A DNA stretch of 64,000 bases from Sepiola atlantica. Lineage: Eukaryota; Mollusca; Cephalopoda; Sepiida; Sepiolidae. The stretch spans positions 310,001 to 374,000 of the forward strand of contig CAUVYP010000583.1 in assembly GCA_963556195.1 (NCBI GenBank), given 5' to 3'. The position numbers and the translations under genes were made by a program. The notes beneath the pieces were generated by a model. It searched no databases, was not told the origin of the DNA, and was given only the letters and a program-made list of their open reading frames with translations. Shown here one piece after another: positions 53,165 through 64,000 of the stretch. Position 1 is the stretch's first letter. Each line of letters starts with the position of its first letter.

Positions 53165-56100
53165 ACCTTGAATTGTTGATTATATGTTTTGTTGTTAAAT
53201 GTTAACAATCATTACCTTTAATTGTTGATTTATATGTTTTGTTGTTAAATGTTAACAATCATCACCTTGAATTGTTGATTATATGTTTTGTTGTTCAATG
53301 TTAACAATCATTACCTTGAATTGTTTATTTATATGTTTTGTTGTTAAATGTTTACAATCATTACCTTGAATTGTCGATTATACGTTTTGTTGTTAAATGT
53401 TAACAATCATCACCTTGAATTGTTGATTTATATGTTTTGTTGTTAAATGTTAACAATCATTACCTTGAATTGTTGATTTATATGTTTTGTTGTTAAATGT
53501 TAACAATCATCACCTTGAATTGTTGATTTATATGTTTTGTTGTTAAATGTTAACAATCATCACCTTGAATTGTTGATTATATGTTTTGTTGTTAAATGTT
53601 AACAATCATCACCTTGAATTATTGATTATATGTTTTGTTGTTAAATGTAAACAATCATCACCTTGAATTGTTGATTATTTGTTTTGTTGTTAAATGTTAA
53701 CAATGATTACCTTGAATTGTTGATTATATGTTTTGTTGTTAAATGTTAACAATCATTACCTTGAATTGTTGATTATATGTTTTGTTGTTAAATGTTAACA
53801 ATCATCACCTTGAATTGTTGATTATATGTTTTGTTGTTAAATGTTAACAATCATCACCTTGAATTGTTGATTATATGTTTTGTTGTTAAATGTTAACAAT
53901 CATCACCTTGAATTGTTGATTTATATGTTTTTTTGTTAAATGTTAACAATCATCACCTCGAATTGTTAATTATATGTTTTGTTGTAAAATGTTAACAATC
54001 ATCACCTTGAATTGTTGATTATATGTTTTGTAGTTAAATGTTAACAATCATTACCTTGAATTGTTGATTATATGTTTTGTTGTTAAATGTTAACAATCAT
54101 TACCTTTAATTGTTGATTATATGTTTTGTTGTTAAATGTTAACAATCATCACCTTGAATTGTTGATTTATATGTTTTGTTGTTAAATGTTAACAATCATT
54201 ACCTTGAATTGTTGATTATATGTTTTGTTGTTAAATGTTAACAATCATTACCTTGAATTGTTGATTATATGTTTTGTTGTTAAATGTCAACAATCATTAC
54301 CTTGAATTGTTTATTTATATGTTTTGTTGTTAAATGTTAACAATCATCACCTTGAATTGTTGATTATATGTTTTGTTGTTAAATGTTAACAATAATCACC
54401 TTGAATTGTTGATTATATGTTTTGTTGTTAAATGTTAACAATCATCACCTTGAATTGTTGATTATATGTTTTGTTGTTAAATGTAAACAATCATTACCTT
54501 GAATTGTTGATTTATATGTTTTGTTGTTAAATGTTAACAATCATCACCTTGAATTGTTGATTATATGTTTTGTTGTTAAATGTTAACAATCATCACCTTG
54601 AATTGTTGATTATATGTTTTGTTGTTAAATGTTAACAATCATTACCTTGAATTGTTTATTTATATGTTTTGTTGTTAAATGTAACCAATCATCACCTTGA
54701 ATTGTTGATTATATGTTTTGTTGTTAAATGTTAACAATCATTACCTTTAATTGTTGATTATATGTTTTGTTGTTAAATGTTAACAATCATCACCTTGAAT
54801 TGTTGATTATATGTTTTGTTGTTAAATGTTAACAATCATTACTTTGAATTGTTGATTATATGTTTTGTTGTTAAATGTGTACAATCATTACCTTGAATTG
54901 TTGATTATATGTTTTGTTGTTAAATGTTAACAATCATTACCTTGAATTGTTGATTTATATGTTTTGTTGTTAAATATTAACAATCATTACCTTGAATTGC
55001 TGATTTTACTTTTGTTGTTAAATGTTAACAATCATCACCTTGAATTGTTGATTTATATGTTTTGTTGTTAAATGTTAACAATCATTACCTTGAATTGTTG
55101 ATTATATGTTTTGTTGTTCAATGTTAACAATCATTACCTTGAATTGTTTATTTATATGTTTTGTTGTTTAATGTTAACAATCATCACCTTGAATTGTTGA
55201 TTATATGTTTTGTTGTTAAATGTTAACAATCATCACCTTGAATTGTTGATTATATGTTTTGTTGTTAAATGTTAACAATCATCACCTTGAATTGTTGATT
55301 ATATGTTTTGTTGTTAAATGTTTACAATCATCACCTTGAATTGTTGATTATTTGTTGTGTTGTTAAATGTTAACAATCATTACCTTGAATTGTTGATTAT
55401 TTGTTTTGTTGTTAAATGTTAACAATCATTACCTTGAATTGTTGATTATATGTTTTGTTGTTAAATGTTAACAATCATCACCTTGAATTGTTGATTATAA
55501 GTTTTGTTGTTAAATGTTAACAATCATCACCTTGAATTGTTGATTATATGTTTTGTTGTTAAATGTTAACAATCATTACCTTGAATTGTTGATTTATATG
55601 TTTTGTTGTTAAATGTTAACAATTATCACCTCGAATTGTTGATTATATGTTTTGTTGTTAAATGTTTACAATCATCACCTTGAATTGTGGATTATATGTT
55701 TTGTTGTTAAATGTTAACAATCATTACCTTGAATTGTTGATTATATGTTTTGTTGTTAAATGTTAACAATCATTACCTTGAATTGTTGATTATATGTTTT
55801 GTTGTTAAATGTTAACAATCATCACCTTGAATCGTTGATTTATATGTTTTGTTGTTAAATGTTAACAATCATTACCTTGAATTGTTGATTATATGTTTTG
55901 TTGTTAAATGTTAACAATCATTACCTTGAATTGTTGATTATATGTTTTGTTGTTAAATGTCAACAATCATTACCTTGAATTGTTTATTTATATGTTTTGT
56001 TGTTCAATGTTAACAATCATTACCTTGAATTGTTGATTATATGTTTTGTTGTTAAATGTTAACAATCATTACCTTAAATTGTTGATTTATATGTTTTGTT

Positions 56101-58341
56101 GTTAAATGTTAACAATCATCACCTTGAATTGTTGATTTCTTTGTTTTGTTGTTAAATGTTAACAATCATTACCTTGAATTGTTGATTTTACTTTTGTTGT
56201 TAAATGTTAACAATCATCACCTTGAATTGTTGATTTATATGTTTTGTTGTTAAATGTTAACAATCATTACCTTGAATTGTTGATTTATATGTTTTGTTGT
56301 TAAATGTTAACAATCATCACCTTAAATTGTTGATTTATATGTTTTGTTGTTAAATGTTAACAATCGTCACCTTGAATTGTTGATTATATGTTTTGTTGTT
56401 AAATGTTAACAATCATCACCTTGAATTGTTGATTATATGTTTTGTTGTTAAATGTTAACAATCATTACCTTGAATTGTTGATTATATGTTTTGTTGTTCA
56501 ATGTTAACAATCATTACCTTGAATTGTTGATTTATATGTTTTGTTGTTTAATGTTAACAATCATCACCTTGAATTGTTGATTATATGTTTTGTTGTTAAA
56601 TGTTAACAATCATCACCTTGAATTGTTGATTATATGTTTTGTTGTTAAATGTTAACAATCATCACCTTGAATTGTTGATTATATGTTTTGTTGTTAAATG
56701 TTAACAATCATCACCTTGAATTGTTGATTATATGTTTTGTTGTTAAATGTTAACAATCATTACCTTGAATTGTTGATTATATGTTTTGTTGTTAAATGTT
56801 AACAATCATTACCTTGAATTGTTGATTATATGTTTTGTTGTTAAATGTTAACAATCATTACCTTGAATTGTTTATTTATATGTTTTGTTGTTAAATGTTA
56901 ACAATCATTACCTTGAATTGTTGATTATACGTTTTGTTGTTAAATGTTAACAATCATCACCTTGAATTGTTGATTTATATGTTTTGTTGTTAAATGTTAA
57001 CAATCATCACCTTGAATTGTTGATTTATATGTTTTGTTGTTAAATGTTAACAATCATCACCTTGAATTGTTGATTATATGTTTTGTTGTTAAATGTTAAC
57101 AATCATCACCTTGAATTGTTGATTATATGTTTTGTTGTTAAATGTTAACAATCATTACCTTGAATTGTTGATTATATGTTTTGTTGTTCAATGTTAACAA
57201 TCATTACCTTGAATTGTTGATTTATATGTTTTGTTGTTTAATGTTAACAATCATCACCTTGAATTGTTGATTATATGTTTTGTTGTTAAATGTTAACAAT
57301 CATCACCTTGAATTGTTGATTATATGTTTTGTTGTTAAATGTTAACAATCATCACCTTGAATTGTTGATTATATGTTTTGTTGTTAAATGTTTACAATCA
57401 TCACCTTGAATTGTTGATTATTTGTTTTGTTGTTAAATGTCAACAATCATTACCTTGAATTGTTTATTTATATGTTTTGTTGTTAAATGTTAACAATCAT
57501 CACCTTGAATTGTTGATTATATGTTTTGTTGTTAAATGTTTACAATCATCACCTTGAATTGTTGATTATTTGTTTTGTTGTTAAATGTCAACAATCATTA
57601 CCTTGAATTGTTTATTTATATGTTTTGTTGTTAAATGTTAACAATCATCACCTGGAATTGTTGATTATATGTTTTGTTGTTAAATGTTAACAATAATCAC
57701 CTTGAATTGTTGATTATATGTTTTGTTGTTAAATGTTAACAATCATCACCTTGAATTGTTGATTATAGGTTTTGTTGTTAAATGTAAACAATCATTACCT
57801 TGAATTGTTGATTTATATGTTTTGTTGTTAAATGTTAACAATCATCACCTTGAATTGTTGATTATATGTTTTGTTGTTAAATGTTAACAATCATCACCTT
57901 GAATTGTTGATTATATGTTTTGTTGTTAAATGTTAACAATCATTACCTTTAATTGTTGATTTATATGTTTTGTTGTTAAATGTTAACAATCATCACCTTG
58001 AATTGTTGATTATATGTTTTGTTGTTCAATGTTAACAATCATTACCTTGAATTGTTGATTATATGTTTTGTTGTTAAATGTTAACAATCATTACCTTAAA
58101 TTGTTGATTTATATGTTTTGTTGTTAAATGTTAACAATCATCACCTTGAATTGTTGATTTCTTTGTTTTGTTGTTAAATGTTAACAATCATCACCTTGAA
58201 TTGTTGATTATATGTTTTGTTGTTAAATGTTAACAATCATTACCTTGAATTGTTTATTTATATGTTTTGTTGTTAAATGTTAACAATCATCACCTTGAAT
58301 TGTTGATTTATATGTTTTGTTGTTAAATGTTAACAATCATT
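53165..58341 (+). repeat. 5,177-bp tandem unit, copy 1
   Basis: This unit is about 105 monomers long and repeats directly at 58,342. Markers at exactly 5,177 bp are GTCGATT (53373 and 58550), GTTGTGTTG (55354 and 60531) and GATTTCTTTG (56134 and 61311, 58156 and 63333). Rare variants such as GTGTAC (near 54.88 and 60.06 kb), AATCGTTG (near 55.83 and 61.01 kb) and AATTATCACC (near 55.62 and 60.80 kb) are present in both. I noticed no difference between the copies at the sites I compared. Confidence 0.94.
53908..54055 (+). repeat. Three-monomer marker cassette (CTCGAATT / GTAGTT)
   Basis: Three linked monomers span 148 bp. The first has GTTTTTTTGTT, the second CTCGAATTGTTAATT with GTTGTAAAATG, and the third GTTTTGTAGTT. 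The same cassette is seen near 39.54, 42.94, 48.10, 49.24 and 59.09 kb. An older-looking form near 20.45 and 27.69 kb has the CTCGAATTGTTAATT monomer but is followed by GAATTGTGGATT and lacks the GTAGTT change. It gives two haplotypes of one cassette, useful for placing copies in order. Confidence 0.88.
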
Positions 58342-61300
58342 ACCTTGAATTGTTGATTATATGTTTTGTTGTTAAATGTTAACAATCATTACCTTTAATT
58401 GTTGATTTATATGTTTTGTTGTTAAATGTTAACAATCATCACCTTGAATTGTTGATTATATGTTTTGTTGTTCAATGTTAACAATCATTACCTTGAATTG
58501 TTTATTTATATGTTTTGTTGTTAAATGTTTACAATCATTACCTTGAATTGTCGATTATACGTTTTGTTGTTAAATGTTAACAATCATCACCTTGAATTGT
58601 TGATTTATATGTTTTGTTGTTAAATGTTAACAATCATTACCTTGAATTGTTGATTTATATGTTTTGTTGTTAAATGTTAACAATCATCACCTTGAATTGT
58701 TGATTTATATGTTTTGTTGTTAAATGTTAACAATCATCACCTTGAATTGTTGATTATATGTTTTGTTGTTAAATGTTAACAATCATCACCTTGAATTATT
58801 GATTATATGTTTTGTTGTTAAATGTAAACAATCATCACCTTGAATTGTTGATTATTTGTTTTGTTGTTAAATGTTAACAATGATTACCTTGAATTGTTGA
58901 TTATATGTTTTGTTGTTAAATGTTAACAATCATTACCTTGAATTGTTGATTATATGTTTTGTTGTTAAATGTTAACAATCATCACCTTGAATTGTTGATT
59001 ATATGTTTTGTTGTTAAATGTTAACAATCATCACCTTGAATTGTTGATTATATGTTTTGTTGTTAAATGTTAACAATCATCACCTTGAATTGTTGATTTA
59101 TATGTTTTTTTGTTAAATGTTAACAATCATCACCTCGAATTGTTAATTATATGTTTTGTTGTAAAATGTTAACAATCATCACCTTGAATTGTTGATTATA
59201 TGTTTTGTAGTTAAATGTTAACAATCATTACCTTGAATTGTTGATTATATGTTTTGTTGTTAAATGTTAACAATCATTACCTTTAATTGTTGATTATATG
59301 TTTTGTTGTTAAATGTTAACAATCATCACCTTGAATTGTTGATTTATATGTTTTGTTGTTAAATGTTAACAATCATTACCTTGAATTGTTGATTATATGT
59401 TTTGTTGTTAAATGTTAACAATCATTACCTTGAATTGTTGATTATATGTTTTGTTGTTAAATGTCAACAATCATTACCTTGAATTGTTTATTTATATGTT
59501 TTGTTGTTAAATGTTAACAATCATCACCTTGAATTGTTGATTATATGTTTTGTTGTTAAATGTTAACAATAATCACCTTGAATTGTTGATTATATGTTTT
59601 GTTGTTAAATGTTAACAATCATCACCTTGAATTGTTGATTATATGTTTTGTTGTTAAATGTAAACAATCATTACCTTGAATTGTTGATTTATATGTTTTG
59701 TTGTTAAATGTTAACAATCATCACCTTGAATTGTTGATTATATGTTTTGTTGTTAAATGTTAACAATCATCACCTTGAATTGTTGATTATATGTTTTGTT
59801 GTTAAATGTTAACAATCATTACCTTGAATTGTTTATTTATATGTTTTGTTGTTAAATGTAACCAATCATCACCTTGAATTGTTGATTATATGTTTTGTTG
59901 TTAAATGTTAACAATCATTACCTTTAATTGTTGATTATATGTTTTGTTGTTAAATGTTAACAATCATCACCTTGAATTGTTGATTATATGTTTTGTTGTT
60001 AAATGTTAACAATCATTACTTTGAATTGTTGATTATATGTTTTGTTGTTAAATGTGTACAATCATTACCTTGAATTGTTGATTATATGTTTTGTTGTTAA
60101 ATGTTAACAATCATTACCTTGAATTGTTGATTTATATGTTTTGTTGTTAAATATTAACAATCATTACCTTGAATTGCTGATTTTACTTTTGTTGTTAAAT
60201 GTTAACAATCATCACCTTGAATTGTTGATTTATATGTTTTGTTGTTAAATGTTAACAATCATTACCTTGAATTGTTGATTATATGTTTTGTTGTTCAATG
60301 TTAACAATCATTACCTTGAATTGTTTATTTATATGTTTTGTTGTTTAATGTTAACAATCATCACCTTGAATTGTTGATTATATGTTTTGTTGTTAAATGT
60401 TAACAATCATCACCTTGAATTGTTGATTATATGTTTTGTTGTTAAATGTTAACAATCATCACCTTGAATTGTTGATTATATGTTTTGTTGTTAAATGTTT
60501 ACAATCATCACCTTGAATTGTTGATTATTTGTTGTGTTGTTAAATGTTAACAATCATTACCTTGAATTGTTGATTATTTGTTTTGTTGTTAAATGTTAAC
60601 AATCATTACCTTGAATTGTTGATTATATGTTTTGTTGTTAAATGTTAACAATCATCACCTTGAATTGTTGATTATAAGTTTTGTTGTTAAATGTTAACAA
60701 TCATCACCTTGAATTGTTGATTATATGTTTTGTTGTTAAATGTTAACAATCATTACCTTGAATTGTTGATTTATATGTTTTGTTGTTAAATGTTAACAAT
60801 TATCACCTCGAATTGTTGATTATATGTTTTGTTGTTAAATGTTTACAATCATCACCTTGAATTGTGGATTATATGTTTTGTTGTTAAATGTTAACAATCA
60901 TTACCTTGAATTGTTGATTATATGTTTTGTTGTTAAATGTTAACAATCATTACCTTGAATTGTTGATTATATGTTTTGTTGTTAAATGTTAACAATCATC
61001 ACCTTGAATCGTTGATTTATATGTTTTGTTGTTAAATGTTAACAATCATTACCTTGAATTGTTGATTATATGTTTTGTTGTTAAATGTTAACAATCATTA
61101 CCTTGAATTGTTGATTATATGTTTTGTTGTTAAATGTCAACAATCATTACCTTGAATTGTTTATTTATATGTTTTGTTGTTCAATGTTAACAATCATTAC
61201 CTTGAATTGTTGATTATATGTTTTGTTGTTAAATGTTAACAATCATTACCTTAAATTGTTGATTTATATGTTTTGTTGTTAAATGTTAACAATCATCACC

Positions 61301-63518
61301 TTGAATTGTTGATTTCTTTGTTTTGTTGTTAAATGTTAACAATCATTACCTTGAATTGTTGATTTTACTTTTGTTGTTAAATGTTAACAATCATCACCTT
61401 GAATTGTTGATTTATATGTTTTGTTGTTAAATGTTAACAATCATTACCTTGAATTGTTGATTTATATGTTTTGTTGTTAAATGTTAACAATCATCACCTT
61501 AAATTGTTGATTTATATGTTTTGTTGTTAAATGTTAACAATCGTCACCTTGAATTGTTGATTATATGTTTTGTTGTTAAATGTTAACAATCATCACCTTG
61601 AATTGTTGATTATATGTTTTGTTGTTAAATGTTAACAATCATTACCTTGAATTGTTGATTATATGTTTTGTTGTTCAATGTTAACAATCATTACCTTGAA
61701 TTGTTGATTTATATGTTTTGTTGTTTAATGTTAACAATCATCACCTTGAATTGTTGATTATATGTTTTGTTGTTAAATGTTAACAATCATCACCTTGAAT
61801 TGTTGATTATATGTTTTGTTGTTAAATGTTAACAATCATCACCTTGAATTGTTGATTATATGTTTTGTTGTTAAATGTTAACAATCATCACCTTGAATTG
61901 TTGATTATATGTTTTGTTGTTAAATGTTAACAATCATTACCTTGAATTGTTGATTATATGTTTTGTTGTTAAATGTTAACAATCATTACCTTGAATTGTT
62001 GATTATATGTTTTGTTGTTAAATGTTAACAATCATTACCTTGAATTGTTTATTTATATGTTTTGTTGTTAAATGTTAACAATCATTACCTTGAATTGTTG
62101 ATTATACGTTTTGTTGTTAAATGTTAACAATCATCACCTTGAATTGTTGATTTATATGTTTTGTTGTTAAATGTTAACAATCATCACCTTGAATTGTTGA
62201 TTTATATGTTTTGTTGTTAAATGTTAACAATCATCACCTTGAATTGTTGATTATATGTTTTGTTGTTAAATGTTAACAATCATCACCTTGAATTGTTGAT
62301 TATATGTTTTGTTGTTAAATGTTAACAATCATTACCTTGAATTGTTGATTATATGTTTTGTTGTTCAATGTTAACAATCATTACCTTGAATTGTTGATTT
62401 ATATGTTTTGTTGTTTAATGTTAACAATCATCACCTTGAATTGTTGATTATATGTTTTGTTGTTAAATGTTAACAATCATCACCTTGAATTGTTGATTAT
62501 ATGTTTTGTTGTTAAATGTTAACAATCATCACCTTGAATTGTTGATTATATGTTTTGTTGTTAAATGTTTACAATCATCACCTTGAATTGTTGATTATTT
62601 GTTTTGTTGTTAAATGTCAACAATCATTACCTTGAATTGTTTATTTATATGTTTTGTTGTTAAATGTTAACAATCATCACCTTGAATTGTTGATTATATG
62701 TTTTGTTGTTAAATGTTTACAATCATCACCTTGAATTGTTGATTATTTGTTTTGTTGTTAAATGTCAACAATCATTACCTTGAATTGTTTATTTATATGT
62801 TTTGTTGTTAAATGTTAACAATCATCACCTGGAATTGTTGATTATATGTTTTGTTGTTAAATGTTAACAATAATCACCTTGAATTGTTGATTATATGTTT
62901 TGTTGTTAAATGTTAACAATCATCACCTTGAATTGTTGATTATAGGTTTTGTTGTTAAATGTAAACAATCATTACCTTGAATTGTTGATTTATATGTTTT
63001 GTTGTTAAATGTTAACAATCATCACCTTGAATTGTTGATTATATGTTTTGTTGTTAAATGTTAACAATCATCACCTTGAATTGTTGATTATATGTTTTGT
63101 TGTTAAATGTTAACAATCATTACCTTTAATTGTTGATTTATATGTTTTGTTGTTAAATGTTAACAATCATCACCTTGAATTGTTGATTATATGTTTTGTT
63201 GTTCAATGTTAACAATCATTACCTTGAATTGTTGATTATATGTTTTGTTGTTAAATGTTAACAATCATTACCTTAAATTGTTGATTTATATGTTTTGTTG
63301 TTAAATGTTAACAATCATCACCTTGAATTGTTGATTTCTTTGTTTTGTTGTTAAATGTTAACAATCATCACCTTGAATTGTTGATTATATGTTTTGTTGT
63401 TAAATGTTAACAATCATTACCTTGAATTGTTTATTTATATGTTTTGTTGTTAAATGTTAACAATCATCACCTTGAATTGTTGATTTATATGTTTTGTTGT
63501 TAAATGTTAACAATCATT
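58342..63518 (+). repeat. 5,177-bp tandem unit, copy 2
   Basis: This is the directly adjacent copy of 53,165-58,341. The alignment runs 54 bp further, to 63,572, and breaks at 58396/63573 (T against G, TTTAATTG against TTGAATTG). It is the best-preserved large duplication in the window. Its unit length, within a few bases of the 5,173-bp offset seen at 41-49 kb, suggests a common ancestral long unit. Confidence 0.94.
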
Positions 63519-64000
63519 ACCTTGAATTGTTGATTATATGTTTTGTTGTTAAATGTTAACAATCATTACCTTGAATTGTTGATTATATGTTTTGTTGTTA
63601 AATGTCAACAATCATTACCTTGAATTGTTTATTTATATGTTTTGTTGTTAAATGTTAACAATCATCACCTTGAATTGTTGATTATATGTTTTGTTGTTAA
63701 ATGTAAACAATAATCACCTTGAATTGTTGATTATATGTTTTGTTGTTAAATGTTAACAATCATCACCTTGAATTGTTGATTATATGTTTTGTTGTTAAAT
63801 GTAAACAATCATTACCTTGAATTGTTGATTTATATGTTTTGTTGTTAAATGTTAACAATCATCACCTTGAATTGTTGATTATATGTTTTGTTGTTAAATG
63901 TTAACAATCATCACCTTGAATTGTTGATTATATGTTTTGTTGTTAAATGTTAACAATCATTACCTTTAATTGTTGATTTATATGTTTTGTTGTTAAATGT
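63519..64000 (+). repeat. Right-edge satellite, array continues past the window
   Basis: About ten monomers follow the second 5,177-bp unit. They include a GTCAAC monomer, a TTTATTTATATG monomer, a GTAAACAATAATCACC monomer near 63.70 kb that combines two variants usually found apart, and a GTAAAC monomer near 63.80 kb. The window stops in the middle of a monomer, so the array does not end here. Confidence 0.85.

Larger units (their letters stand above)
1..64000 (+). repeat. Satellite array of 49/50-bp monomers filling the whole window
   Basis: The sequence is a head-to-tail array of one 49- or 50-bp monomer from the first base to the last, about 1,300 copies. All copies read in the same direction, and I saw no reverse-oriented monomer and no non-satellite insert. 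Both ends of the window fall inside the array, so its true size is unknown. The monomer starts TTGAATTGTTGAT and ends AACAATCA followed by TTACC or TCACC. On the 49-bp form I count about 24 T, 14 A, 7 G and 4-5 C, which makes the strand T/G-rich at 22-24% GC. Copies differ at a few recurrent sites, and these variants form larger repeat units. Such arrays are typical of eukaryotic centromeric or pericentromeric heterochromatin. That location is inferred, and I do not recognise the family. Confidence 0.98.
1..64000. other. No coding or RNA genes anywhere in the window
   Basis: In the 49-bp consensus the plus strand has stop codons at monomer positions 2, 10, 29 and 36, which cover all three frames. 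The minus strand has TAA or TGA at five positions that also cover all three frames. The 50-bp form keeps stops in every plus-strand frame. Each frame is therefore closed at least once per monomer on either strand, and an open stretch cannot much exceed 33 codons (about 25 in a run of pure 49-bp monomers). Short ATG-initiated frames inside the repeat are by-products of the monomer. I saw no tRNA-like, rRNA-like or splice-structured sequence. Transcription of satellite RNA is possible but nothing in the sequence shows it. Confidence 0.96.

Noticed and set aside
1..64000. CRISPR array (short direct repeats at regular spacing)
   Set aside because: There are no unique spacers; the whole period is repeated, the array is far too long, and no cas-like coding sequence exists.
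1..64000. Iterons or a bacterial/plasmid replication origin
   Set aside because: Iteron sets are short and sit beside a rep gene. Here 64 kb of repeat has no gene and no DnaA-box consensus that I could see.
1..64000. A repetitive protein gene (tandem amino-acid repeat)
   Set aside because: Stops occur in every frame of both strands within each monomer, and the 49/50-bp length shifts the frame from copy to copy.
1..64000. TATATG / TTATAT motifs as promoters (TATA boxes)
   Set aside because: They are part of the monomer and occur about 1,300 times, with no downstream gene; nothing singles one out.
1..64000. Palindrome followed by T-rich sequence as transcription terminators
   Set aside because: The 7-bp arms are AT-only apart from one G-C pair, the element is in nearly all monomers, and there are no genes to terminate.
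1..64000. CENP-B box
   Set aside because: The box needs TTCG and CGGG elements; the monomer has no CpG and no GGG, so it is not present.
1..64000. Telomeric or subtelomeric repeat
   Set aside because: No TTAGGG-, TTTAGGG- or TTAGG-type short repeat is present, and the monomer is 49-50 bp with very low G content.

Overview
The whole 64-kb window is one unbroken tandem satellite array. It is built from a short AT-rich monomer of 49 or 50 bp (rarely 48), repeated head to tail about 1,300 times (64,000 / 49.4), always in the same orientation. I found no gene, RNA gene, transposon, simple-repeat interruption, inversion or unique spacer. On the given strand the monomer is T/G-rich. It opens with TTGAATTGTTGAT, passes through a variable TATATG stretch and the block TTTTGTTGTTAA, and closes with ATGTTAACAATCA followed by TTACC or TCACC. 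GC content is about 22-24%, counted on the 49-bp form. The consensus contains no CpG. Every monomer places stop codons in all three frames of both strands, so no open frame can run past about 33 codons.

A 64-kb array of this kind points to eukaryotic heterochromatin, most likely centromeric or pericentromeric, resolved by a long-read assembly. I do not recognise the monomer as a named satellite family and cannot name the species. A bacterial, phage or plasmid origin is very unlikely.

The information in the window lies in its higher-order structure, which I traced with rare monomer variants used as markers. From 1 to about 2.58 kb a 16-monomer, 790-bp unit repeats more than three times. From 2.6 to 8.4 kb a unit of 1,428/1,477 bp dominates, interrupted at about 5.94-6.57 kb by a derivative of the 790-bp unit. 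From about 9.9 kb to the right edge the array is made of long multi-kilobase units. Copies lie at offsets of 5,424 bp (9.9-12.9 and 15.3-18.4 kb), 7,244 bp (16.8-23.4 and 24.1-30.6 kb), 5,369 bp (28.05-33.4 and 33.4-38.7 kb, tandem), 3,401 bp (37.5-40.7 and 40.9-44.1 kb, tandem), 5,173 bp (40.9-44.0 and 46.0-49.2 kb), about 1,135 bp (48.0-49.2 and 49.2-50.35 kb, tandem) and 5,177 bp (53,165-58,341 and 58,342-63,518, tandem). Several of these blocks overlap, so the same DNA has been copied repeatedly by successive unequal exchanges.

Each typical monomer carries a perfect inverted repeat, TTGTTAA-ATG-TTAACAA, containing the hexamer GTTAAC. It is the only candidate functional element I can see: a protein-binding palindrome or small hairpin present about every 49 bp. 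The nearest thing to a new system is therefore a nested, multi-level satellite with a regularly spaced palindrome. Any role at the centromere is inference.
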